From Microbispora corallina (lineage in GTDB: Bacteria > Actinomycetota > Actinomycetes > Streptosporangiales > Streptosporangiaceae): a stretch of DNA of 64,000 bases. Below the pieces are notes generated by a model. That model worked only from the letters and a program-made list of their open reading frames with translations. It did no database searches and was not told the origin of the DNA. Below are positions 47,266 through 56,065 of this stretch, piece by piece (position 1 is the first letter of the stretch; each line of letters begins with the position of its first letter). The DNA is taken from assembly GCF_016863035.1 (NCBI RefSeq), contig NZ_BOOC01000021.1, positions 1-64,000 on the forward strand. Direction: 5' to 3'. Made by a program: the position numbers and the translations under genes.

Positions 47266-48090
47266 TCAGCCGGCGGCGTTCCGGTACTCCCCGGGCGTGA
47301 TCCCGTACGACCGGACGAACCAGCGCGTGAGGTGGCTCTGGTCGGCGAACCCCGCCCGGACGGCGGCCTCGCTCAGCGGCGTGCCGTGGCCGATCAGGGT
47401 CCGGGCGTGCCGCAGCCGCAGCTGCCGCTGGTAGTCGCTGGGCGCCATCCCGTACACCGACCGGAACGCGCGGTAGATCGCGAACCTGCTGCACCCGGCG
47501 GCGGCCGCCAGGTCACCGGCCGTCACGTCCGCGAGGGGGGCCTCCCGCAGCCGGGCCCGCGCGCGTTCGGCCACCCGCCGGGTCTCGCGCTCGCCCGCCT
47601 CCGCCGGCCCCGGCCCCCGTACGGCGGCCCTGCGGACGATGGACGCGACCGCGGCGGCCAGCGCCTCCTCCCGGCGCAGGGCGGTCGCGGGCCGGATGAG
47701 CGCGCGGTGCAGGTCGAGCAGGTCGCGCGCGAGCACCCGGTCCTCGACGACGGGGCGGGGGAACAGCGGCAGCGCGCCGCGCCCGCCGGTCGCGTCGGCC
47801 AGGACGCCGGTCACCAGCTCGGGGCCGATGTGGACGATGCGGTAGGTGAACCCCAGCTCGTCGGCCGCGTGACCGTCGTGCGGGTCGTCCGGGTTGAACG
47901 CCAGCACCATGCCCGTGGCGCTCGTGTGCGAGGCGCCCCGGCAGGTGAACGCCTGCGCGCCCTCCTCCGTCACGCCGAATGAGTAGGTCTCGTGGCTGTG
48001 CCGGTGGTAGCGGTGCCGGGTGAAGTGGGCGCGCATGGCCTCGAGCGGCTGGTCGGCCGAGCGCCAGTAACGGGACCAGTCCTGTGCCAC
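47266..48090 (-). CDS. AraC-family transcriptional regulator
   Basis: The 274-residue protein has an N-terminal cupin sensor (HRYHRHSHETYSFGVTEEG), a linker and a C-terminal double HTH: VTAGDLAAAAGCSRFAIYRA and LSEAAVRAGFADQSHLTRWF, ending YGITPGEYR. The start is uncertain: GTG at 48090 fits the family N-terminus but its SD is too close, and GTG at 48138 is an alternative. It may control the adjacent MFS exporter or the divergent DUF2000 gene. Confidence 0.88.
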   Translation of the reverse strand: MAQDWSRYWRSADQPLEAMRAHFTRHRYHRHSHETYSFGVTEEGAQAFTCRGASHTSATGMVLAFNPDDPHDGHAADELGFTYRIVHIGPELVTGVLADATGGRGALPLFPRPVVEDRVLARDLLDLHRALIRPATALRREEALAAAVASIVRRAAVRGPGPAEAGERETRRVAERARARLREAPLADVTAGDLAAAAGCSRFAIYRAFRSVYGMAPSDYQRQLRLRHARTLIGHGTPLSEAAVRAGFADQSHLTRWFVRSYGITPGEYRNAAG

Positions 48091-48183
48091 CTCCCCATTG
48101 TGGCCCGCACCGCGATCCCGCGATCCTGGTGGCCGCACGAGCGTTCAAGACGCGTTCGCGCAGGCCCGGTCACCCTGGTCCCC

Positions 48184-48594
48184 ATGCGCTTCGACACCAA
48201 GATCGGTATCGTGGTCCGCGACGACCTGGCCGTGTGGCAGCGGCTCAACGTCACCGCGTTCCTGGCCGGCGCGGTCGCCGGCGGCGTCCCCGGCCTGATC
48301 GGGTCGCCGTACGAGGACGCCTCCGGCACCGCGTACCTGCCGACGTTCCGGCAGCCTGTCCTCGTCTACGTGGCCGACGCCGGCGGCCTGTCCGCCCTGC
48401 GCTCCCGCGCCGTCGCGCGGGGCCTGGACACCGCCGTCTACATCGAGGAGATGTTCACGACCGGCAACGACGACGACAACCGCGCCGTCGTACGGGCCGT
48501 CACGCCCGACGACATGTCCCTCGTCGGCCTCGCCGTCCACGGCCCCAGGAACGCCGTCGACAAGTCCCTCAAGGGCCTGCCGCTCCATCCGTAA
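48184..48594 (+). CDS. DUF2000-family protein
   Basis: The 136-residue protein starts MRFDTKIGIVVRDDLAVWQ and has the DUF2000 features RLNVTAFLAGAVAGG, GTAYLPTFRQPVLVY and VYIEEMFTTGNDDDN. The fold is related to peptidyl-tRNA hydrolase II (family knowledge) but the role is unknown. It is divergent from the AraC gene. Confidence 0.87.
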   Translation: MRFDTKIGIVVRDDLAVWQRLNVTAFLAGAVAGGVPGLIGSPYEDASGTAYLPTFRQPVLVYVADAGGLSALRSRAVARGLDTAVYIEEMFTTGNDDDNRAVVRAVTPDDMSLVGLAVHGPRNAVDKSLKGLPLHP

Positions 48595-48636
48595 CGGGCC
48601 GGGTGCGCCGGGCCCGCTGGTTGTGGGCAGTGGGCG

Positions 48637-48984
48637 TCAGAGGGGTGGGGCCTTGCGGGCGGAGCCGCGGTAGAGGCCGGGGTCGTAGCGCCGCTCGCTC
48701 TCGTCGAGCTTGTCGTGCGCGGCCCGGACCAGGTCGACGCCGAGGAGGTCGGCGAGCCGTACGAGGTAGGCGGTCACGTCGCCGAGCTCCGCGCGGACCC
48801 GGGCCGTCGCCTCCTCGTCAAGCGTGGACGACTCCGCCGGCGTCAGCCACTGGAACTCGGCGACCAGCTCCCCGACCTCGCCCGCGAGGGCCATCGCCAG
48901 GTTCTTCGGCGTGTGGAACCGCTCCCAGTCCCGGGCCTGGGCGAACTCCCGCATCCGGTCCGCCAGCCGCTCCAGCTCACCCAC
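48637..48984 (-). CDS. MazG-like nucleotide pyrophosphohydrolase
   Basis: The 115-residue all-alpha protein has the paired acidic motifs LAGEVGELVAEFQW and RAELGDVTAYLVRLADLLG, which bind Mg2+ in the MazG/RS21-C6 (dCTPase) group. This single-domain size matches RS21-C6-type house-cleaning enzymes that remove non-canonical dNTPs. The start is GTG. It is divergent from the HNH endonuclease. Confidence 0.9.
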   Translation of the reverse strand: MGELERLADRMREFAQARDWERFHTPKNLAMALAGEVGELVAEFQWLTPAESSTLDEEATARVRAELGDVTAYLVRLADLLGVDLVRAAHDKLDESERRYDPGLYRGSARKAPPL

Positions 48985-49048
48985 GTCCGCTGACCCTACC
49001 CTCTTGCCCCCCGCCCATCACGGCCTGATCGGCCTAGAATCGTCGGCC

Positions 49049-49933
49049 GTGGACTGGGTGGAGCGCGTGGCCGGAGTTCGCCGGTGGACGCGGAACGGTG
49101 AGCGCGCGCCGCACAAACCCCTGCTCCTCCTGTACGCCCTCGGCCGCTACCAGCGCGAGGGGGCCGAGCCCATCTCCTTCAGCGCCGCGGAGGGGGATCT
49201 GCGGCGGCTGCTGAAGGAGTTCGGCCCGCCGCGGGACACGAGCCCCGGCTATCCCTTCCATCACCTGGCGAACGACGACGGCCTCTGGCTCGTCGACACG
49301 GCCGACGGCCGGGGCAGCCCGGGACCGGAGGTGGGCCGCTTACGGGAGAGCGGGGCGCGCGGCCGCCTGCATCCGGACCTGGCCGCGGCGCTGGCGGCGG
49401 ACTCGCGGCTGGTCGCGAGACTGGCCCGGGTTCTCCTCGACGCGAACTTCGAGCCCTCGCTGCACGCGGACATCTGCCTGCTCGCCGGGCTGGACGTCGA
49501 CGGCGCCGAGGCCGGAGGCCGCCTGCTGCGCGGCCGGCCGCGCCGTCCGGGGTTCCATGAGGAGGTCCTCATGGCGTACGAGTACTGCTGCGCGTTCTGC
49601 GCGTACGACGGCTGGCTCGACGGGACGGCGGTCGGGCTCGACGCGGCGCACGTGCGGTGGTGGGCCTTCGACGGTCCGGACGACCCCGGCAACGGCCTGT
49701 GCCTGTGCTCCCTGCACCACAAGCTCTTCGACAAGGGCGTGCTGGGACTGACGCAGGACCGGACGATCACGGTCTCCGCGAGGTTCGTGGGCAGGGCGGC
49801 GGCTGCCCGAGACATGGTGCTGGCCCTCAACGGGAGAGACGTGCGGGAGCCGCAGCGCGGGCTCGACGGGGTGCACCCCCGGCACATCGAGTGGCACGGC
49901 CGGCAGGTGTTCCGCGCGCCGGCGCGGGGGTGA
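49049..49933 (+). CDS. HNH restriction endonuclease, phosphorothioate-dependent type
   Basis: The 294-residue protein has a start region WTRNGERAPHKPLLLLYALG and YPFHHLAND that fits the sulfur-binding domain of ScoMcrA-like type IV enzymes. The C-terminal half is an HNH nuclease: knuckle CAFCAYDG, HNH core GLDAAHVRWWAFDGP, then NGLCLCSLHHKLFDKGVL with the catalytic and zinc residues. In Streptomyces coelicolor ScoMcrA cuts phosphorothioated and methylated DNA (family knowledge). This protein is shorter and probably lacks extra domains. GTG start. No dnd genes are in the window. Confidence 0.83.
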   Translation: MDWVERVAGVRRWTRNGERAPHKPLLLLYALGRYQREGAEPISFSAAEGDLRRLLKEFGPPRDTSPGYPFHHLANDDGLWLVDTADGRGSPGPEVGRLRESGARGRLHPDLAAALAADSRLVARLARVLLDANFEPSLHADICLLAGLDVDGAEAGGRLLRGRPRRPGFHEEVLMAYEYCCAFCAYDGWLDGTAVGLDAAHVRWWAFDGPDDPGNGLCLCSLHHKLFDKGVLGLTQDRTITVSARFVGRAAAARDMVLALNGRDVREPQRGLDGVHPRHIEWHGRQVFRAPARG

Positions 49934-49936
49934 CGG

Positions 49937-50368
49937 TCAGGGGGTCTCGGGGGCGAGCTCGGCGCCGAGCTGGGCGTACAGCTCAAGCTGGTCGTAGAAC
50001 ACGCGGTGGGCGGCGATCAGGTGGCGGTCCATGGTCCGGGCGCCGCATCCGCGGATGCCCACACACCGCCCGGTGGCCGGCAGGACCTCGCCGCCCGGCA
50101 TGAGGAACGGCCCCTCGTGTGTGCCGGTAAGGGTCCACTCGATGACCACGAGGTCGTCGAGGACGAGCGTGCTCCACGGCGTAACGCGCACATCGGGGAA
50201 GCCGGTGAGGAACGCCCCCAGGAACGAGGCGATCTCGTCGCGGCCCTCGCCCATGCCGCTCGGCGACACGTACACTGCTCCCGGCGTGTAGCACAGGAGT
50301 GCCGCCTTCAGGTCGTGCGCGTTGAACGCGCCGATCATGGCGTCCGTCACCTCGGGCAGGTCCGGCAT
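49937..50368 (-). CDS. SnoaL-like NTF2-fold protein
   Basis: The 143-residue protein shows the ester-cyclase/SnoaL pattern: MIGAFNAHDLKAALLCYTP, GRDEIASFLGAFLTGFPDV, VVIEWTLTGTHEGPF, and the C-terminal FYDQLELYAQLG. Such proteins range from polyketide cyclases to small-molecule isomerases. No biosynthetic cluster surrounds it. It is convergent with the HNH gene, with 3 bases between stops. Confidence 0.87.
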   Translation of the reverse strand: MPDLPEVTDAMIGAFNAHDLKAALLCYTPGAVYVSPSGMGEGRDEIASFLGAFLTGFPDVRVTPWSTLVLDDLVVIEWTLTGTHEGPFLMPGGEVLPATGRCVGIRGCGARTMDRHLIAAHRVFYDQLELYAQLGAELAPETP

Positions 50369-50502
50369 GCGCGAGTCCCCCTCTCGCGATCGGAAGCCGG
50401 TGAGGGGCGTTCCAAGCCAGGGTATCGGGCCGGCCGGACCTCGCCTCGGGCCGCGGTGCCCGGGGGCGCTACCGCCGGATGGCCGTCGAGAGAAAGGTGC
50501 CC

Positions 50503-51381
50503 ATGAAGCCCGCAGACCCGTCCTCCCTGCCCGTCCGCCGCCTCGGCCTCGACGACGTGCCCCGCTGCCTCGACCTGGCGCAGGACCGCTCCTGGCCCAG
50601 GGAGGAGCGCAAGTGGCGGCTCCTGCTGGAGTACGGCGAGGGCTTCGGCATCGACGCCCCGGACGGCGACGGCCTGGCGGGCACGACCATCCTCACCCGG
50701 TACGGCGGTACGGCGGCCGCGGTCGGCATGATGCTGGTGGCCTCCCGGTACAGCGGGCGAGGGCTGGGACGCCGTCTCCTGAACCACGCGCTGGCCGAGG
50801 CCGGCGACGCGACCGTGTTCCTGTGCGCGACGGAGTACGGCCGGCCCCTCTACGAGAAGCTGGGCTTCGAGACGGTCGACATGATCCATGCCTGCGTCGG
50901 CCGCTTCGACGCGGGCGACGGCGCGCACGGCGGGTCCGGCCGCGAGCGGAACGCCACGCGGCTCGCCGAGCCCGGGCGCGACCTGGCCGCGCTGTGCGCC
51001 CTCGACGCCGAGGTCTTCGGGGCCGACCGGTCCGGCCTGCTGGCCCGCCTGTTCGACTTCGCCGAGCAGGTCCGGGTCGCCGGGCGGGACGGGGAGATCA
51101 CCGGGTACGGGGCGTCCTGGCGGAGCGGCGACAGGGTGTTCGTCGGCCCCGTCGTCGCGGAGGACGACGAGACGGCCCGCGCCCTCGTCACCGACCTGGC
51201 CCGGGACACAGACGTCCGGATCAGGATCGACCTCGGTGACCGCCGTACCGAGCTGATCTCATGGATCTCGGGACACGGCGTGCCGCAGTCGTCCACGACG
51301 GCGTTCATGGTTCATGGCGGGCGGGCGCTCCCCGGCGACCGGTCCCGCCTGGTCGCGTCGTTCATGTCGGCGCTCGGCTGA
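50503..51381 (+). CDS. GNAT-family N-acetyltransferase (two-domain)
   Basis: The 292-residue protein has an N-terminal GNAT fold with the acetyl-CoA segment MMLVASRYSGRGLGRRLLNH and YEKLGFE. A C-terminal domain of about 120 residues (VAGRDGEITGYGASWRSGD) resembles the second half of YitH-type acetyltransferases. AAAGGTG precedes the ATG at 50503; an upstream ATG at 50479 lacks an SD. The acceptor is unknown. Confidence 0.87.
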   Translation: MKPADPSSLPVRRLGLDDVPRCLDLAQDRSWPREERKWRLLLEYGEGFGIDAPDGDGLAGTTILTRYGGTAAAVGMMLVASRYSGRGLGRRLLNHALAEAGDATVFLCATEYGRPLYEKLGFETVDMIHACVGRFDAGDGAHGGSGRERNATRLAEPGRDLAALCALDAEVFGADRSGLLARLFDFAEQVRVAGRDGEITGYGASWRSGDRVFVGPVVAEDDETARALVTDLARDTDVRIRIDLGDRRTELISWISGHGVPQSSTTAFMVHGGRALPGDRSRLVASFMSALG

Positions 51382-51495
51382 GCGGCGCCCGTCGACAGGG
51401 CCGCCCCGGCCGGGTTCGGTTCAGCGCTCGATACCGGGAAACCCTAGGAGAAAACGACCGTTTCTTACTAGATCGCGGCAATTTGTGAGGTCGCC

Positions 51496-51954
51496 ATGAG
51501 CGCACGACCACCGGTTCCGCCGTTCACCGAGGAGACCGCCCGGCAGAAGGTGCAGGCGGCCGAGGACGCCTGGAACACCCGCGACCCCGAACGCGTCGCC
51601 CTGGCCTACACGGAGGACTCCGAGTGGCGGAACCGGGACCGGTTCGTGACGGGGCGCCGGGAGATCGTGGAGTTCCTGACGGGCAAGTGGGAGCGCGAGC
51701 TCGACTACGCCCTGCGCAAGGACCTGTGGTCGTTCAGCGGCAACCGGATCGCGGTGCGGTTCCAGTACGAGAGCCGGGACGCGGACGGCCAGTGGTGGCG
51801 CAGCTACGGCAACGAGCTGTGGGAGTTCACCCCCGAGGGCCTGATGAGCAGGCGGGAGGCGAGCATCAACGACGTGCCGATCGACGAGGGCGAGCGGCGC
51901 ATCTTCGGCCCCCGCCCGGAGTCCGAGAGGGACGCGGGCATCCCGCTCAGGTAG
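51496..51954 (+). CDS. DUF1348 NTF2-fold protein
   Basis: The 152-residue protein has the DUF1348 run [51 protein letters not shown] and SYGNELWEF. The family has a cone-shaped NTF2-like fold, with no established reaction. The ATG is preceded by GAGGTCGCC. Confidence 0.9.
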   Translation: MSARPPVPPFTEETARQKVQAAEDAWNTRDPERVALAYTEDSEWRNRDRFVTGRREIVEFLTGKWERELDYALRKDLWSFSGNRIAVRFQYESRDADGQWWRSYGNELWEFTPEGLMSRREASINDVPIDEGERRIFGPRPESERDAGIPLR

Positions 51955-52007
51955 GCCGGCCGCACCCACAAGCCGCCGCGCCTGCCACGACCGCACGGGC
52001 CGGGGAT

Positions 52008-52048
52008 GACGGAACACCGGCCGCCCGGTGACAGACCGGTGTTCCGTC
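52008..52048. terminator. Bidirectional terminator between the DUF1348 gene and the decayed GH55-like gene
   Basis: GACGGAACACCGG and CCGGTGTTCCGTC form a perfect 13-bp stem with a 15-base loop. CCCTTT follows on the plus strand. Confidence 0.7.
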
Positions 52049-52056
52049 CCCTTTCG

Positions 52057-53690
52057 CTAGGGGTAGGAGACGAGGGTTGACTCGGTGTGCCCGGACCGCG
52101 CCGCGCCGCCCGTGGTGTTGACGACGTGGCTGATCGTGCCGGTGCCGCCGAGCGAGACCGAGATCAGGCTGTGGAACCGTACGTTCGGGGTGTCCGGCAC
52201 CTCGAAGGAGCGGGCCGCGACCACGCCTGGGTTGACGTTGAAGTAGCAGTAGCTGCCCATGCCCCAGGCCTCGTGCCGGGTGACCGACGCCGCCACCTTG
52301 TAGGCCGCGTAGCCCTGGGTGGAGCCGTTCATCCAGGCGGACTGGTTCGGCGGGTCGTACGGCATCTCGTTCCGGAACATGTAGGTCCGCCCGTCCTCGC
52401 CGTTCCAGACGACCTGGTACTTCTGGTAGTGCTCGACGAACAGGCCGTACATCGTGACGCGGGCGCCGTTGACGATCAGTCCGGTGTCCGCCGGGTTGGT
52501 CGTCCAGCCGACCGTGCCGGGGTGGGAGTCGTCGGAGTGGTCGGCCCGCCACAGCCAGAGGTGGTCCCCGATCACGTCGGAGCTGTTGATCACCAGGCTC
52601 TGGGTGGCGCCCCGCGATCGGGTCGCCGATGCGGATGAACACGTCGTGCAGCGACGTCGGGTCGGCCGCGTGGCTCTGGCCCGACCCGGACGGTCCCACC
52701 TGCATGAGGACGGGTGAGGTGGTGGTCCCGGCCTCGATCAGCAGGCCGGCGATCTTCACGCCGTCGACGTCGGCGACCGACAGGGCCATGACGCCGTTGT
52801 CCGCCTGCAGCGTGGCCAGGCCGAGGCCGAGCACCACGGTGCCGGGGCGGGTCACCCTGATCGTGTCGGTCAGGTGGTAGACGCCGGGGGTGAACAGCAG
52901 GTTCTTCCCGGCGGCGAGCGCCGCGTTGACGTCGGCCGCGGTGGCGCCCGGCTTGGCGATGGAGAACTGGTCGATGGGGGTCGACGTGCCGGCCGTCGAG
53001 CCGCCGGTCCAGCTCGCGCCCTGGGCGCCGGTCCGCAGCGCGGGCACGAACATCTGGTAGGCGCCCGCCTGGTCGACGTACAGGAACGGCTTCTCCCGCG
53101 TCACCGGTGTGGCCGGCAGCGTCGTGTACGACGGGTTCGGGAAGCCGGTGGGGGGAGCGCCGGCCACTCCGGCGAAGACGAGGTTCCAGTTCTCCCCCGT
53201 CCAGCCGCCGATCTGGGAGTTGCGGGTCAGCCACTGCTGCTGCCCGCCCGAGTCGACCGTGCCGTCGATAGTGGAGTCGGAGATCCAGCCGCCGCTCGCC
53301 CAGCCGCCGTCGACGAGCGTGAGGCCGCCCCGCACGTGCATGCGCCGGTACGGCGCGGCCTGGGAGACCGCCCACCGGTCCTGGCCGCCCGTCGGGGTGA
53401 CCGACAGGTTCTCCGCGCCGCGCCAGAAGTTCTGGGTCGCGTTGCCTTGGAACCAGTCGGCCTCGGCGTGCACCCGGCCGTTGATCGTGACGTCGTCCGG
53501 GGACGCGCCGAGCCCCAGCACCTGTGTGTAGAAGCCGACGTTGACGTCGACGTCGTACGCGCCGGGCTTGAACATCAGGCGCCGCCCGCCTCCTCCACGG
53601 GCTGCCACTGCTGGTTGTCGCCGCCGCCGTACGCCCAGAGCTGGACGGGTGCGGCGTCGGCCCTCGAGACGTTCGTTACGTATGGCCGCG
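52057..53690 (-). pseudogene. Decayed secreted RICIN / GH55-like beta-helix protein
   Basis: Read on the minus strand, a piece of a ricin-type lectin (APVQLWAYGGGDNQQWQPVE, about 53668 to 53580) ends in a TGA and lacks its start. The frame then shifts into a pectate-lyase/GH55-like beta-helix (MFKPGAYDVDVNVGFYTQV and on, from about 53575). Near 52605 to 52620, at a GCGCCCCGCG tract, the frame is lost and resumes in another phase from INSSDVIGDHLWLWRAD to the end at 52057. At least two frame breaks and a missing 5' end, including the signal peptide, mark it as a pseudogene, unless the homopolymer shift is a sequencing error. It lies next to the ceb operon. Confidence 0.72.
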
Positions 53691-53762
53691 TCACGATCGG
53701 ATACGCCCGTCAGGGCGGTGGTGGCGCCCCGCTCCTGGAGCTCACGCCGGCTCCCGGACGGC

Positions 53763-55202
53763 TCACGCGAGCCCGTTGCGGCCGGCGACCTCCCGGAACC
53801 ACAGCGCGCTGTCCTTGGGCAGCCGCCGTTGCGTGGCGAAGTCCACGTGGACGATGCCGAACCTGCGGGCGTACCCCTCGGCCCACTCGAAGTTGTCGAG
53901 CAGCGACCACACGAGATATCCGCGCACGTCCGCGCCGCCCTCGAGCGCCGCGTGCACGGCCCGCAGGTGCGAGTCCAGGTAGGCGGTGCGGTCGTCGTCG
54001 TGGACGTGCTCGGCGCCCTCGCCCGCGGTCACCACGTCGTCGAACGCCGCGCCGTTCTCCGTGACCATCAGCCCGGCGCCCGGGTAGTCGTGCGACAGGC
54101 GCAGCAGGTGACGCGAGAGCGCCTCGGGCACGACCGGCCAGTCCATCGCCGTCACCGGGACCTCGACGGCCGGGAACGCGATGCCCTCGCTGCCGGGGTA
54201 GGCCGGGTTGGCCGGCTCGCCGGGGCTCGACCGTACGACGCATGGGCTGTAGTAGTTCACCCCGACCAGCTCGATGGGCTGGTGGATGGTCCGCAGGTCG
54301 TCGTCGTGGACGTGGCTCAGCCCGGCGTGCCGTTCGACGATCTCCAGCACGGTGGCGGGATAGGTCCCGAGCAGCACGGGGTCGAGGATCTGCCGGGTGA
54401 GCAGGCAGTCGACGCGGTCGGCCGCCTCCGCGTCCGCCTCGTCGGGTTCGGCGGCCGGGTCGGCGATCTGGGCGGGCGTCAGCACCGGCGCGGTGTTGAC
54501 GACCAGCATGATCTCCGGCGCCCCCGCCTCCCGCAGCGCCTGCGCGGCCAGCCCGTGCGCGAGCAGGAAGTGGTGCGCGGCGACGAGGGAGGCGGCGGCG
54601 TCGCGCCGCCCCGGCGCGTGGACGCCCGAGCCGTAGCCCAGGAAGGCCTGCACCCACGGCTCGTTGAGCGTCGTCCAGTGCCGCACCCGGTCCCCGAGGC
54701 GGGCGTGGACGGCGGCCGCGTAGTCGGCGAACCGGTAGGCGGTGTCCCTCGCCGTCCAGCCGCCCCGGTCCTCGAGCGCCTGCGGGAGGTCCCAGTGGTA
54801 CAGGGTCACGTACGGCGTGATGCCGGCGGCCGCGAGCTCGTCGACCAGCCGGTCGTAGAAGTCCATGCCCCGGGGGTTGACCGGCCCGCTCCCGTCCGGC
54901 CGGATCCGGGGCCAGGCGACGGAGAACCGGTACGCCGCCAGCCCCAGCTCGGACATGAGCCGGACGTCCTCGGCGTACCGGTGGTAGTGGTCGCAGGCCA
55001 CGTCGCCCGTGTGGCCCTGCGCGACCGCTCCCGGCGTGCGGGAGAAGGTGTCCCAGACCGAGGGGCCGCGGCCGTCGTCGCGCGCGGCCCCCTCGATCTG
55101 GTACGACGCGGTCGCCGCGCCCCACACGAAGCCGTCGGGGAACACCGCCCGTCCCTCCGTCAGCAAGGAAGGCAGGGTCCCCCGAGTGGTGGTCATGGTC
55201 AT
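53763..55202 (-). CDS. bglC: GH1 beta-glucosidase (BglC-like)
   Basis: The 479-residue cytosolic enzyme hydrolyses cellobiose and short cello-oligosaccharides. The GH1 N-terminal signature FPDGFVWGAATASYQIEGA is present. The acid/base is Glu181 (TTLNEPW), the nucleophile Glu382 (VTENG), and substrate-binding elements HYHRYAED and WSLLDNFEWAEGY are seen. The ATG at 55202 overlaps the permease stop (ATGA); a second ATG at 55196 has AAGGG at good spacing. As last gene of cebEFG-bglC it handles the imported sugar, as BglC does in Streptomyces. Confidence 0.93.
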   Translation of the reverse strand: MTMTTTRGTLPSLLTEGRAVFPDGFVWGAATASYQIEGAARDDGRGPSVWDTFSRTPGAVAQGHTGDVACDHYHRYAEDVRLMSELGLAAYRFSVAWPRIRPDGSGPVNPRGMDFYDRLVDELAAAGITPYVTLYHWDLPQALEDRGGWTARDTAYRFADYAAAVHARLGDRVRHWTTLNEPWVQAFLGYGSGVHAPGRRDAAASLVAAHHFLLAHGLAAQALREAGAPEIMLVVNTAPVLTPAQIADPAAEPDEADAEAADRVDCLLTRQILDPVLLGTYPATVLEIVERHAGLSHVHDDDLRTIHQPIELVGVNYYSPCVVRSSPGEPANPAYPGSEGIAFPAVEVPVTAMDWPVVPEALSRHLLRLSHDYPGAGLMVTENGAAFDDVVTAGEGAEHVHDDDRTAYLDSHLRAVHAALEGGADVRGYLVWSLLDNFEWAEGYARRFGIVHVDFATQRRLPKDSALWFREVAGRNGLA

Positions 55203-56065
55203 CCCTTCACAGCTCCTTGCATGATTCCTCCGATGACCTGCTTGCCGAGCAGCGCGAACACGATGACCAGCGGCAGCGTGCCGAGCGTGGTCCCGGCGAG
55301 GCTGAGGGCGTAGTCGCTCACGTAGCCCGCGGCGAGCGTCGACAGGGCGACCTGGACGGTGGGGTTCTCGGGGGTCAGCACGACCAGCGGCCAGAAGTAG
55401 TCGTTCCATGCCGACATGAACGTGAGCATCCCGAGCACGGCCGCCGCCGGGCGCGCGGCGGGCAGGGCGACGTGCCAGAACAGCCCCCACGTCGTGCAGC
55501 CGTCGACGCGGCCGGCCTCCAGCAGCTCGCCCGGCAGGGCGCGCGACAGGTACTGCGTCATGAAGAACACGCCGAACGCGTTCGTCAGGGCCGGCACGAT
55601 CAGGGCGTACAGGGTGCCCGTCCACTCCAGCTTCACCATGATCAGGTAGAGCGGGATGATGCCGAGCTGCGTGGGGACCATCATCGTGGTGATCGTCAGC
55701 ACCAGCAGGGCCCGGCTGCCGCGGAAGCGCAGCTTGGCGAACGCGAACCCGGCCAGCGTGGAGAAGAACATCACCGACGTGGCGATGAGCCCCGCCACCA
55801 GCACCGAGTTGAGCAGCGCCAGTGCGAAGGGGACGGTGTCGAAGACGCGGGAGATGTTGGCGACCAGGTTGCCGCCGGGCACGAGCGGGGGAGGCACGGA
55901 CGCCAGGGCCGAGTTGTCGCGGGAGGCGACGACCACGCTGTAGTAGAGCGGCAGGGCGGAGAAGAACGCCACCCCCGTCAGGGTCAGGTAGGTCAGGGTG
56001 CGGCCGACGCCGCCGGAGGGGCGGCAGGGGCGGGCGTGCGCGCCGCCCGTCACCTGGGCGGTCAT
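55199..56065 (-). CDS. cebG: Cellobiose-type ABC transporter permease CebG
   Basis: The 288-residue inner-membrane permease of the MalG type has about six helices. The binding-protein-dependent EAA loop reads EAGRVDGCTTWGLFWHVALP. It ends in LGKQVIGGIMQGAVKG, the usual MalG-class C-terminus. Its ATG overlaps the cebF stop and its stop overlaps bglC, so all three are translationally coupled. As in Streptomyces, no ATPase gene is in the operon; the shared MsiK would power it (family knowledge). Confidence 0.92.
   Translation of the reverse strand: MTAQVTGGAHARPCRPSGGVGRTLTYLTLTGVAFFSALPLYYSVVVASRDNSALASVPPPLVPGGNLVANISRVFDTVPFALALLNSVLVAGLIATSVMFFSTLAGFAFAKLRFRGSRALLVLTITTMMVPTQLGIIPLYLIMVKLEWTGTLYALIVPALTNAFGVFFMTQYLSRALPGELLEAGRVDGCTTWGLFWHVALPAARPAAAVLGMLTFMSAWNDYFWPLVVLTPENPTVQVALSTLAAGYVSDYALSLAGTTLGTLPLVIVFALLGKQVIGGIMQGAVKG

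Noticed and set aside
52057-52593. Separate 178-codon gene at the end of the GH55-like region
   Set aside because: Its sequence is the direct continuation of the beta-helix after a frame break, with no ribosome site at its first ATG/GTG.
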